49,857 nt of DNA from Ideonella sp. A 288. GTDB lineage: Bacteria; Pseudomonadota; Gammaproteobacteria; Burkholderiales; Burkholderiaceae_C. The notes under the pieces are model-generated. The model saw only the letters and a program-made list of their open reading frames with translations, was not told the origin of the DNA and did no database searches. The stretch covers positions 1-49,857 of the forward strand of contig NZ_MWLO01000132.1 of NCBI RefSeq assembly GCF_002198735.1. The letters run 5' to 3'. A program made the position numbers and the translations under genes. Shown in pieces: positions 16,813-26,651 of this stretch; within the stretch, counting starts at the first letter, position 1; every line of letters begins with the position of its first letter.

Positions 16813-18483
16813 TCAATCGGCGTCGCGCCGCCACACCGCGGCGAAGGCGCGCAGCTTGCCCCAGGCCGGGAGCTTCTCCTCGGACAGCGCATCGAGGAAG
16901 TCCGACAGGCGCTTGCTCTTGACCATGGTGTACACGGTGAGCGCCCCAGTGGCCACGAAGACCAGCGCGAACAGCGCCAGTCGCTGCGGCCACGGCGCGT
17001 CGGCCTCGGCCAGCAGGTTCATGCCGAGGAAGCCGGTGGTCACCGTGCCGATGAGGCCGAAGATCGTCACCACCGTCAACCGCACCACGGTGTTGGCCTG
17101 GCGGCGCAGGCTGTCGGCATCGAGGTAGGCGTTCATGTCGGCGATGCGTTCCTTGACCTCGCCGTACAGCGGGTCGAGTTCGAGGTGGTCGGCCGTCATG
17201 CGGAACAGCGCGCGGGCCTGCGCCTGCTCGGCCACCTCGTGGAACCAGTAGCGGTGGGTGAAGCGCAGGAAGCCCTCGAAGCTGGCGCGGATGCCGCGCT
17301 TGAAGCGCTTGACGGTGCTGGCATCGCGCACGTTCAATCGCTTCAGCGCCTCGACCAGCCGGTCGCTGAACATCAGCAGCGCCGCCTTCTGGAAGTGCGC
17401 GATCAGGAAGATCAGGAAATGCTCGTGGCGAAACTGCGCCAGCACGCCGCGCTCGGCGCAGCGGAAGAAATGCGCATCGGCACGGCCCACCACGACCATC
17501 GCGTGGCCGCAGCACAGGTAGCGCGTGTCGGGTGCAGATCCGCCAGGCGACCAGAAGCGGTCGAAGCAGTGGCGGGCCTCGAAGTCGGCCAGGTGCTGCT
17601 CGGCGTAGGGCAGGCCACTGCCGCCGCGGCCGCCGGTGACCAGCCCCAGGCGGACGAAATCGCTGCGCGACAACGCGCGCGGCTCGTCCAGCGCCAGGTA
17701 GGCCATCACAGGCATGCGGTGGTACTCGAGCTGCCGGTAACGAAGATGGTGAGCAGCATTGGTCGCGCTGCCCGGCGCCGCATGCTCGGCCCGCAGCGGC
17801 TCGAGCAACCAGGCCCAATGGGCGGCGATGCGCGGCGCGCGGTGCTCGGCCACATAGGCCAGGAAGGCCTCGCGGTCGTGTGCGTCCGAGCGCGCCAGCA
17901 CCGTGCCGTCGGCGGCCAGCCACTCGGCGCCAGCCAGGCAGTGCACGGGCTGGCCTTGCGCGTCCCAGCCCGGGGGGTAGCCCCGGCCGAAGCGGTAAAG
18001 CAGTTCCTGCGCCTGGTCCAGCCGCAGGTCGTCGGCCTCAACCTCGACGTTGAGCAGCACCACGTCGACATCGAAGAAGAAGTACAGGTCCACATGCACC
18101 ACGCGCAGCGTGATCGGCGCCTCGCCGACGCGGGTGACCACGCGCACCGCGGCCACGTCACGGCGGCGGAACACGCGCATCGGCGGACCACTGGCGTCGT
18201 CATCGGCGTGGCGGGCGGCACGCCCCTCGCCATAGAGGAAGCGCTGCACGTAGGGCAGGAAGGTGACGAACTCGTGGTAGTGCCGCTCGTGGAACTTGTC
18301 GGGGTCGCCGGTGTACTCGTCGACCTGTTCGCGCCAGGGCGAGGCCTCGCCCAGGTCGCGCAGCACGTGCCAGGGCGGGTGCCCGGCGCGGCCGGCCACG
18401 GGCATCACCCGCAGCGGCCACAGCAGCACCTGGCGCAGGTGACGGACCAGCGGGTTGGTGTCGATGGCTGGCGCGTCGGTCAT
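16813..18483 (-). CDS. CorA-like two-helix membrane protein with large N-terminal domain
   Basis: 556 aa. The C-terminus has CorA topology: helix VVRLTVVTIFGLIGTVTTGF (about 473-492), then the GMN signature in LGMNLL, a short acidic loop, a second helix (about 505-525) and a basic tail (MVKSKRLSDF). In CorA, Gly-Met-Asn forms the selectivity filter for Mg2+/Co2+. The upstream coiled region KERIADMNAYLDADSLRRQA resembles the CorA stalk helix. The N-terminal ~440 residues, however, are much longer than in classical CorA (~250), with aromatic motifs such as YHEFVTFLPYVQRFLYGEG and HVDLYFFFDVDVVL. Start chosen at 18483 rather than 12 codons upstream because the upstream stretch (including CLHC) looks non-coding; neither has a strong ribosome-binding site. 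One copy of the stem-loop element lies upstream, in a possible leader. Confidence 0.82.
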   Translation of the reverse strand: MTDAPAIDTNPLVRHLRQVLLWPLRVMPVAGRAGHPPWHVLRDLGEASPWREQVDEYTGDPDKFHERHYHEFVTFLPYVQRFLYGEGRAARHADDDASGPPMRVFRRRDVAAVRVVTRVGEAPITLRVVHVDLYFFFDVDVVLLNVEVEADDLRLDQAQELLYRFGRGYPPGWDAQGQPVHCLAGAEWLAADGTVLARSDAHDREAFLAYVAEHRAPRIAAHWAWLLEPLRAEHAAPGSATNAAHHLRYRQLEYHRMPVMAYLALDEPRALSRSDFVRLGLVTGGRGGSGLPYAEQHLADFEARHCFDRFWSPGGSAPDTRYLCCGHAMVVVGRADAHFFRCAERGVLAQFRHEHFLIFLIAHFQKAALLMFSDRLVEALKRLNVRDASTVKRFKRGIRASFEGFLRFTHRYWFHEVAEQAQARALFRMTADHLELDPLYGEVKERIADMNAYLDADSLRRQANTVVRLTVVTIFGLIGTVTTGFLGMNLLAEADAPWPQRLALFALVFVATGALTVYTMVKSKRLSDFLDALSEEKLPAWGKLRAFAAVWRRDAD

Positions 18484-18669
18484 GCGGCAGTGTAGGCAGG
18501 GCGACGAGCCATCCGACACGGGTCAAGCCCGCATCAGCGGTGCCTCGAGGTCCCGCCATGCAATTGCGGAGTCGCGCCATCGGCGCTCCTGGGCAGCGGA
18601 CTGGTTGGGGCGCTCGTAGCGGACGTTCCGAACGGCTGCTCAGAGCAAACCCCTTCGACGTGGGCGCGA

Positions 18670-18778
18670 GGCCGAGGCCACCGGGTGGCCGGCTGACTCC
18701 GTGTCCCCCGCCCGCGGACGAACGCGTCCGCGGGCTCCTCCTTTACCTGCGTCATCCGGCCACCCGGCGCCCTCGGCC
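18670..18778 (-). repeat. Stem-loop element, copy A (minus orientation)
   Basis: Read on the minus strand: outer stem of 8 bp (GGCCGAGG / CCTCGGCC), a 3x3 internal loop, then 12 bp (CCGGGTGGCCGG / CCGGCCACCCGG, 18681-18692 with 18756-18767) and a 4-bp TGAC/GTCA extension. Next comes an unpaired 5' strand CGCAGGTAAAGGAGGAG (18735-18751), an inner 10-bp hairpin (18711-18734, CGTT loop) and an unpaired 3' strand CGGGGGACACGGAG (18697-18710). Both unpaired strands are identical in copy B, whereas all stems differ. The element ends 187 nt before the CorA-like start codon, so it could lie in that gene's leader. Confidence 0.8.
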
Positions 18779-18849
18779 CGGATACAGCGGCGCACATCGA
18801 CGCGCCATCGTTCGCGTCGGCACCTCGGTGGTGTTGGAGCGCCGTGACG

Positions 18850-18934
18850 GGTTGCCCTGTTCTGCGCAGGTAAAGGAGGAGCCGCTGGCCCCGTTCGGCC
18901 AGCGGCGGGGGACACGGAGCAGAACAGGGCAGCC
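18850..18934 (+). repeat. Stem-loop element, copy B (plus orientation)
   Basis: Outer stem of 16 bp with one G-U (18850-18865 with 18919-18934; core TGCCCTGTTCTGC / GCAGAACAGGGCA), 5' loop strand CGCAGGTAAAGGAGGAG (18865-18881), inner 9-bp hairpin CCGCTGGCC / GGCCAGCGG (18882-18905, CCGTTC loop) and 3' loop strand CGGGGGACACGGAG (18906-18919). Same plan and same loop strands as copy A, opposite orientation, 71 bp between them. On the minus strand it lies about 105 nt past the end of the peptide-transporter operon. Confidence 0.8.
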
Positions 18935-19039
18935 AGGCGCGGCGCTCCCGCGCCACTCATCGAACGACGGCTGTTCAGCAGTGCAGCAACGGCCGCTGAG
19001 AGCCCAGAGCAGCGAGTCAGCGCGATCGACCCAGGTCGA

Positions 19040-21006
<1,967 letters not shown>

Positions 21007-21019
21007 GCCGATGTTCAGC

Positions 21020-21949
21020 CTAGAGCACGCGGCGCGGGTCGAGCGCGTCGCGCAGCCCGTCGCCGACGAAGTTGATCGTCAGCACGGCCAGGAAGATGGC
21101 CAGGCCGGGGAACAGCGCCCAGTGGGCGGCGATGTCGAGGTAGTCCTTGCTGTCGAACAGGATGCGGCCCCAGGTGGGGATGTCGGGCGGGAAGCCCAGG
21201 CCCAGGAACGACAGGGTGGATTCGGCAATGATGGCGGCGGCCACGTCGATGGTGCCGGCCACGATGACCGGGCCCAGCGCGTTGGGCAGGATGTGGCGCC
21301 ACACCTGGCGGCTGGTGCTGGCGCCCAGCGCGCGCGCGGCCTCGACGAACTCCTTCTCGCGCAGGCTGAAGAACTGCGCCCGCACAAGGCGCGCCACCGG
21401 CATCCAGCGGAAGCCGCCGACCACCAGCACGATCATGATGAACACGCCCACCTCGGGGCCGAAGACCGACTTGAGCGAATCACGGAACAGGTAGATCAGC
21501 AGCAGCAGCAGCGGCAGCTGCGGCAGCGACAGGAACAGGTCGGTGAGCCACATCAGCGCAGCATCGACGCTGCCGCGCGAGATGCCGGCGATGGCCCCGA
21601 TGGTGACGCCGACGAGGATGGCCATGGCCATCGCCGCCAGGCCCACGGCCAGCGAGATGCGGCCGCCGTAGAGCATGCGCGCGAGCAGGTCCTGGCCGAG
21701 GTCGTCGGTGCCCAGCGGGTGGGCCAGCGAGGGGCCCTGCAGCTTGGCGCTGAAGTCGATCTCGTTGATGGGCAGCTTCCACACCAGCGGCCCGAAGACC
21801 ACCAGCAGCACCATGGTCAGCAGCACCACCAGGCTGGCCACTGCCATCTTGTGGCGGCGAAAGCGCCGCCAGGCCTCGCGGCCGGGCGACACGTGGCGCG
21901 CCGAGGCCAGTGCCTCAGCGGTAGGAGATGCGGGGATCGAGCCAGCCAT
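21020..21949 (-). CDS. Peptide ABC transporter permease (DppC/OppC type)
   Basis: 309-aa inner-membrane permease. Hallmarks: the N-terminal OppC-type stretch AWRRFRRHKMAVASLVVL with the first helix, HPLGTDDLGQDLLARMLYG, about five further helices, and the EAA loop EAARALGASTSRQVWRHILPN that contacts the ATPases, followed by ESTLSFLGLG and the terminal DGLRDALDPRR. The ATG at 21949 lies inside the end of the upstream permease gene (35-nt overlap) without a clear ribosome-binding site, so a start nearer residue 20 or 35 is possible. Confidence 0.93.
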   Translation of the reverse strand: MAGSIPASPTAEALASARHVSPGREAWRRFRRHKMAVASLVVLLTMVLLVVFGPLVWKLPINEIDFSAKLQGPSLAHPLGTDDLGQDLLARMLYGGRISLAVGLAAMAMAILVGVTIGAIAGISRGSVDAALMWLTDLFLSLPQLPLLLLLIYLFRDSLKSVFGPEVGVFIMIVLVVGGFRWMPVARLVRAQFFSLREKEFVEAARALGASTSRQVWRHILPNALGPVIVAGTIDVAAAIIAESTLSFLGLGFPPDIPTWGRILFDSKDYLDIAAHWALFPGLAIFLAVLTINFVGDGLRDALDPRRVL

Positions 21950-22874
21950 AGAGCAGGTCAGCCACCAGGTTGAAGAAGATCACGAGGCACGAGAAGACGA
22001 AGGTCACCGCCATGATGACCGGCGTGTCGTTGCGCAGGATGGCATCGATCAGCAGCGAGCCGATGCCGGGGATGCGGAAGATCTGCTCGGTGACGATGGC
22101 CCCGCCGAAGACCTGCGGCATGGTCAGCGCCACCAGCGTGACCACCGGGATCATCGCGTTGCGCACCACGTGCTTCATCACCACCACGCGCTCGGCCAGG
22201 CCCTTGCTGCGCGCGGTGGTGACATGGTCGAGCCGCACCACGTCGAGCATGGACGAACGCACGTAGCGCGTCCAGCTGGCGCCCTGGAACAGGCCCAGCA
22301 CCATCACCGGCATGATGGACTGGCGCAGGTGCTCCCACCACCACTGCCAGCCGGTGGCCGAGATGTCGGCGCGGTAGACGAAGGGCAGCCAGTCGAGCTT
22401 GATCGAGAACAGCAGGATCAGCAGGAGGCCGGTGAAGAAGGTGGGCAGCGAGAAGCCGACGAAGGCGAACAGGCTGGCCAGGCGGTCGAACAGCGAATAG
22501 GGCTTGACCGCGGAGTAGATGCCCACCGGCAGCGCGATGCACAGCGCCAGCAACTGCGACGCGCCGATGACCGCCAGCGTGACCGGCACGCGCTGCAGGA
22601 TGAGGGTGTCGACATCGACGCGGCTGATGAACGAGAAGCCCCAGTCGCCCTGCAGCATGGCCGCCAGCCAGCGGAAGTAGCGCTGCCACACCGGGTCGTC
22701 GAGACCGAACTTGGCGCGCAGCGCCAGCTTCACCTCGGCCGGCACGTTGGGGTTGAGGGCGATCTCGCCGAACGGATCGCCCGGCGCCAGCGCCAGCACG
22801 GTGTACAGCACCACGCTGATGCCCAGCAGGCTGGGCACGGCAAGCAGCAGGCGCCGCAGGATGTAGGGACCCAC
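21915..22874 (-). CDS. Peptide ABC transporter permease (DppB/OppB type)
   Basis: 319-aa inner-membrane permease. It starts MGPYILRRLLLAVPSLLG, the standard DppB-type opening helix, followed by LAPGDPFGE, multiple helices, and the EAA-like loop TARSKGLAERVVVMKHVVRN, ending LYGWLDPRISYR as in most members. Pairs with the DppC-type permease to form the channel. It starts 24 nt after the stop of the binding-protein gene and overlaps the next permease by 35 nt. Confidence 0.94.
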   Translation of the reverse strand: MGPYILRRLLLAVPSLLGISVVLYTVLALAPGDPFGEIALNPNVPAEVKLALRAKFGLDDPVWQRYFRWLAAMLQGDWGFSFISRVDVDTLILQRVPVTLAVIGASQLLALCIALPVGIYSAVKPYSLFDRLASLFAFVGFSLPTFFTGLLLILLFSIKLDWLPFVYRADISATGWQWWWEHLRQSIMPVMVLGLFQGASWTRYVRSSMLDVVRLDHVTTARSKGLAERVVVMKHVVRNAMIPVVTLVALTMPQVFGGAIVTEQIFRIPGIGSLLIDAILRNDTPVIMAVTFVFSCLVIFFNLVADLLYGWLDPRISYR

Positions 22875-22898
22875 GGCAGGTGGCCGGGTGGCGGGGCG

Positions 22899-24689
22899 TC
22901 AGGCTTCCTTGAACCAGCTGTGCAGGCCCGAGAAGTCGAGGTCCCAGCCCGACAGCGCCGACACCAGCTTGAGGCTCGCACCGCGCACGCGTGGCCGGCT
23001 GATCAGCGGGATGATCACGTTGTCCTTGATCGGCAGGTCGTTCAGGCGGATGAACAGGGCGGCGCGCTTGACCGGGTCGAGCTCGGATTCGGCGGCGACG
23101 TAGGTCTTCTCGTACTCGTCGCTGCTCCAGCGCGTGATGTTCCGGCCCAGCCACTTGTTGGCCTTGGTGGACGCTTCCTTGGCCAGGTACTGGTCCATGA
23201 AGCGCTCGGGGTCGGGCTGGGTCATCGTGGTGGTGTACATCTGCATGTCGCACCAGAACTTGCCGTAGGTGTCGGGGTTGCCGACGTCCGACGAGAAGAA
23301 CACGCTGGCGGTGACCGACTTCAGCTCGAGATCGATGCCGGCCTTCTGGCAGGCCTGCTTGATAACGGCCTGCTCCTTCTGGCGCAGTGAGTTGACCGAG
23401 GTCTGGAAGACGAACTTGAGCTTCTTGCCGCCCTTCTCGCGCACGCCATCGGCGCCCTTCTTCCAGCCCGCCGCATCGAGCAGCTGGCCGGCCTTGTCGA
23501 TGTTGAACTCGTACTTGGTGTTGGGCGAGCGGAACTTGGCCGGGTTGTTGAGGAAGTTGCTGGTGGCGATGCCGGTGCGACCGTAGATGTTCTCCTGGAT
23601 GCCCTTGCGGTCGCACAGCATCGACATGGCCTCGCGCACCGCCGGGTCGGTGAAGGCGAAGTGCTTGGTCTTGAGGTGGGCGCGCTCGCCCTCGACCTCG
23701 GTCCAGGGGTCGAGCAGGTTGAGCTGGACGAACTCGATGTCGCCACTGGGGATGACGTGGGCGCGGCCCTTGCCGCCGGCCTCCATGCGCTTGAGCACCT
23801 CGTCCTCGACCTGCAGGTTCCAGGCGTAGTCGTACTCGCCGGTCTGCAGCACCGCGCGCGCGGCCGACGGCGCATCACCGCCGCCCTTGACCTCGATGGC
23901 GTCGAAGAAGGGCCGGTTGGCCATGTGGTAGTTCGGGTTGATCTCGCCGCGCACCATGTCGCCCGGCTTGAAGTCGACGAACTTGTAGGGCCCCGTGCCC
24001 ACCGGCTTGAGGTTGTTGGGGGCCTCGCGCGACTTGGCGCCGAGGTAGGGCGCGAACAGGTGCTTCGGGATGATCATGCCGTCCGAGGCGACGAACGGCT
24101 GGGCCCAGAACGGCGTGGGCTTCGGGTAGGTGACGCGGAAGGTGTGCGAGTCGACCTTGGTGCAGACGACGTCCTGGTAGACCTTGCTGGTGATCGCGGC
24201 CGTGGCCGGGTCCTTGGCGAACTCCCAGGTGAAGATGCAGTCGTCGGCGGTGAAGGGCTGGCCGTCGTGCCAGGTGACGCCCTTCTTGAGCTTCCAGACC
24301 ACCGACTTGCCGTCGGGCGTGAGGCCGCCGTTCTCGCGCGTGGGGATCTCGGCGGCGAGGATGGGCACGAGGTTGCCGTCGTTGTCCCAGCTGGCCAGCG
24401 GCTCGTAGAAGATGCGCGAGCCCTCCTGGTCCTTCGTGCCATTGGCGAAGTGCGGCTGCAGCAGCGTGGCGCCCTGCCAGAACAGCGCCTTCAGGGTACC
24501 GCCGCCACCGCGTTTGGTGGGCTTGTAGGCCGGCGTCGCCTGGGCCTGGGCCACGCCCGCGTGCATCAGCATCATCGACGCCATCGGCGCGCTCAGGCCC
24601 AGCGACACCATCTGCCCGATGAAGCTGCGCCGCGGCAGCGAGCCCTCGCGGACGTCCTCGATCAGTCGGCGAAGATCGTGTTCATGCAT
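22899..24689 (-). CDS. Peptide ABC transporter solute-binding protein, probably Tat-exported
   Basis: 596-aa family-5 periplasmic binding protein, first gene of the transporter operon. The N-terminus has a twin-arginine motif (PRRSFIGQ, about residues 19-26), then a hydrophobic region ending AGVAQAQA (about residue 51), so export by the Tat pathway is likely. SBP_bac_5 hallmarks: WKLKKGVTWHDGQPFTADDC and GTGPYKFVDFKPGD. Length is at the long end of the family. Chosen start: the ATG at 24689; the frame's longer upstream extension runs into the divergent N-formylglutamate amidohydrolase region and is not coding. The ligand is uncertain, since family 5 also binds nickel, opines and drugs. Confidence 0.92.
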   Translation of the reverse strand: MHEHDLRRLIEDVREGSLPRRSFIGQMVSLGLSAPMASMMLMHAGVAQAQATPAYKPTKRGGGGTLKALFWQGATLLQPHFANGTKDQEGSRIFYEPLASWDNDGNLVPILAAEIPTRENGGLTPDGKSVVWKLKKGVTWHDGQPFTADDCIFTWEFAKDPATAAITSKVYQDVVCTKVDSHTFRVTYPKPTPFWAQPFVASDGMIIPKHLFAPYLGAKSREAPNNLKPVGTGPYKFVDFKPGDMVRGEINPNYHMANRPFFDAIEVKGGGDAPSAARAVLQTGEYDYAWNLQVEDEVLKRMEAGGKGRAHVIPSGDIEFVQLNLLDPWTEVEGERAHLKTKHFAFTDPAVREAMSMLCDRKGIQENIYGRTGIATSNFLNNPAKFRSPNTKYEFNIDKAGQLLDAAGWKKGADGVREKGGKKLKFVFQTSVNSLRQKEQAVIKQACQKAGIDLELKSVTASVFFSSDVGNPDTYGKFWCDMQMYTTTMTQPDPERFMDQYLAKEASTKANKWLGRNITRWSSDEYEKTYVAAESELDPVKRAALFIRLNDLPIKDNVIIPLISRPRVRGASLKLVSALSGWDLDFSGLHSWFKEA

Positions 24690-24717
24690 GGCGGTGATTC
24701 CTGTGTCGTGGGGTGAC

Positions 24718-24761
24718 GGATGCCGGGGCATGCTAGTCCTTGCGACTGGGCGTCGGCATCC
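24718..24761. promoter_or_regulatory. Inverted repeat in divergent promoter region
   Basis: GGATGCCG (24718-24725) and CGGCATCC (24754-24761) form a perfect 8-bp inverted repeat with a shorter AGTC/GACT repeat nested inside. It lies between the peptide-transporter operon (minus) and the N-formylglutamate amidohydrolase gene (plus), where an operator would be expected. Confidence 0.35.
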
Positions 24762-24819
24762 GGGTCCACCCCAGCATGGTGCGGGGCGGCTCGTCGAGGG
24801 CATCGCGCATACTCGCCCG

Positions 24820-25680
24820 ATGGAAGAACATGTGCTGGTCGTGCATGGTCCGGCCCGGGCCGCGCGGCCGATCGTGCTGGATTCCCCGCATTCGGGGTAC
24901 CACATGCCTAGCGACTTCCGTGCCGCGGTGCCCGACGACGCGCTGCGCGATGGCGAAGACTGCTTCATCGACGAGCTGTACCTGCCGGCCACCGCGCGCG
25001 GCATCCCGCTGCTGGCGGCGCAGTTCCCGCGCACCTACCTCGACCCCAACCGGCACGCCGGCGATGTCGACCTGGCGCTGCTAGACGGCGGCCATTGGCC
25101 CGACGCGCACCTGCCCAGCGGCAAGGCGCGCATCGGCAAGGCCCTGCTGTGGCGCACGCTGGACGACGGCACGCCGATCTACGACCGGCGCCTGTCGGTG
25201 GACGAGGTGCGCGGGCGCATCGAGCGCTGCCACCGCCCCTACCACGAGGCCCTGCGCCGGCTGATCGACGACACCCGCGCCGCGCACGGCGTGGTCTACC
25301 ACCTCAACTGCCACTCGATGAACGCCGTCAGCGGCACCATGGGCGAGGGGGGCGCCGGCGTCGCACGCGCCGACATGGTGCTGGGCGACCGCGATGGCAC
25401 CACTTGCGACCCCGCGTTCACCGAGTTCGTGCGCGGGGTGCTGGCCGATCTGGGCTACGACGTGAAGGTCAACGACCCGTTCAAGGGGGTGGAACTGGTG
25501 CGCGCCTACAGCCACCCCGCCGCCGGCCGCCACAGCCTGCAGGTGGAGGTGAACAAGCGCCTGTACATGGACGGCAACCGCGGGCCGAAGCACGCCGGCT
25601 TCGACCGCCTGCAGGGCCATCTGATGCAGTTGCTCGACGCCATCGCCGAACGCTTCGCGTCGGGCGCCACGCGCCGTTGA
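24820..25680 (+). CDS. N-formylglutamate amidohydrolase family protein
   Basis: 286-aa hydrolase of the N-formylglutamate amidohydrolase family; characterised members release formate and glutamate from N-formylglutamate, the last step of one histidine-degradation route. Conserved blocks: LDSPHSGYHMPSDF near the N-terminus, RTYLDPNRHAGDVD (usually DLNR; Pro replaces Leu here), YHLNCHSMN with the metal-binding His, and EVNKRLYMD near the C-terminus. The start ATG at 24820 begins the conserved part; the ribosome-binding site is weak. No other hut genes are visible. It is followed at 166 bp by an amino-acid ABC transporter in the same direction, so it may act on a product imported by that system. 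Confidence 0.87.
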   Translation: MEEHVLVVHGPARAARPIVLDSPHSGYHMPSDFRAAVPDDALRDGEDCFIDELYLPATARGIPLLAAQFPRTYLDPNRHAGDVDLALLDGGHWPDAHLPSGKARIGKALLWRTLDDGTPIYDRRLSVDEVRGRIERCHRPYHEALRRLIDDTRAAHGVVYHLNCHSMNAVSGTMGEGGAGVARADMVLGDRDGTTCDPAFTEFVRGVLADLGYDVKVNDPFKGVELVRAYSHPAAGRHSLQVEVNKRLYMDGNRGPKHAGFDRLQGHLMQLLDAIAERFASGATRR

Positions 25681-25846
25681 GGCGTGGCCGCCGCGGTCTG
25701 CGCGGCGGCTGGGTGGAGACCGCGGCCGGGGCCTCGCGCACCCGGGCAGGGCCGGCGTTGGCACCGATCGTGCAATGGGTGGTGCACCCCCCGTCCACCC
25801 CCCGCCACGCCGCGGCAACGCCGTCCGGCGCCCTCAGGAGAACCCC

Positions 25847-26641
25847 ATGATGCAACGCCGTTCGTTCGGCCTCGGCACCGCCGTGTTGGGCCTCGCGATG
25901 CTCGCGCCGCTGGCCGCCCAGGCCCAGACCGCGCTGGACGACGTGATGGCCCGCAAGGTCATCAACATCGCCGTGCCGACCGACTTCCCGCCCTACGGCT
26001 TCGTGGGCACCGACCTGAAGCCGCAGGGCCTGGACGTCGACATGGCCGCACTGATCGCCGCGAAGCTGGGCGTCAAGCTCGAACTGGTGCCGGTGACCAG
26101 CGCCAACCGCATCCCCTACCTGCAGACCAAGAAGGCCGACCTGGTGATCTCCACACTCGGCAAGAACGCCGAGCGCGAGAAGGTGATCGACTTCACCGCG
26201 GCCTACTCGCCCTTCTTCCAGGCCGTGTTCGCCGCCAAGTCGGTGGCCATCAAGACCCCGGCCGACCTGGCAGGCAAGTCGATCGGCGTCACCCGTGGCG
26301 CCATCGAGGACATGGAACTCACCAAGCTGGCCCCGGCCAGCGCCGACGTCAAGCGCTTCGAGGACAACAACGCCACCGTCTCGGCCTTCGTCTCGGGTCA
26401 GGTGCAGGCCATCGCCACCGGCGCCTCGGTGGCCGGCAACCTGATGGCCCGCAACCCGCAACTGGCCACCGAGTACAAGTTCGTGCTGAAGGATTCGCCC
26501 AACTTCATCGGCGTGGGCAAGGGCGAGGACAAGCTGCGCGCCAAGGTCAACGAGGTCATCGCCGCGGCCAAGGCCAGTGGCGACCTGGACAAAATGGCCA
26601 ACAAGTGGCTGGGCCGACCCGCTGGCGACTTGCCGAACTGA
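25847..26641 (+). CDS. Amino-acid ABC transporter substrate-binding protein (family 3)
   Basis: 264-aa periplasmic binding protein for a polar amino acid or related compound. The signal peptide spans about residues 1-27 (MMQRRSF then a hydrophobic core, AQAQ). The mature region has the SBP_bac_3 pattern: VINIAVPTDFPPYGFVGTD, LQTKKADLVISTL, EREKVIDFTAAYSP and LAGKSIGVTRGAIED. A CAGGAG site precedes two adjacent ATGs; the first (25847) is used. It begins a transporter operon with two permeases and an ATPase. The ligand is unknown; glutamate-like, histidine-like or N-formylglutamate substrates would fit the context. Confidence 0.93.
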   Translation: MMQRRSFGLGTAVLGLAMLAPLAAQAQTALDDVMARKVINIAVPTDFPPYGFVGTDLKPQGLDVDMAALIAAKLGVKLELVPVTSANRIPYLQTKKADLVISTLGKNAEREKVIDFTAAYSPFFQAVFAAKSVAIKTPADLAGKSIGVTRGAIEDMELTKLAPASADVKRFEDNNATVSAFVSGQVQAIATGASVAGNLMARNPQLATEYKFVLKDSPNFIGVGKGEDKLRAKVNEVIAAAKASGDLDKMANKWLGRPAGDLPN

Positions 26642-26651
26642 GCCTCGGCGA

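Larger units (their letters stand above)
18484..19039. other. Gene-free gap with a divergent pair of stem-loop elements
   Basis: 556 bp between the CorA-like start and the end of the peptide-transporter operon, both minus strand. No frame here shows coding character. It contains the two stem-loop copies listed separately and, flanking them, GC-rich stretches with degenerate short repeats (AGCGGACGTTCCGAACGG at about 18616-18633; GAACGACGGCTGTTCAGCAG at about 18962-18981) that may be decayed intergenic repeats. Confidence 0.6.

Noticed and set aside
18670-18934. Integron attC sites or an insertion sequence
   Set aside because: No RYYYAAC/GTTRRRY core sites, no transposase remnant and no target duplication are visible; the two copies share only the loop strands.
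21915-21949. Sequencing error causing the 35-nt overlap of the two peptide permeases
   Set aside because: Both frames keep their family-typical ends (DPRISYR for the first; RRFRRHK near the start of the second), so a genuine overlap or a slightly later start explains it.
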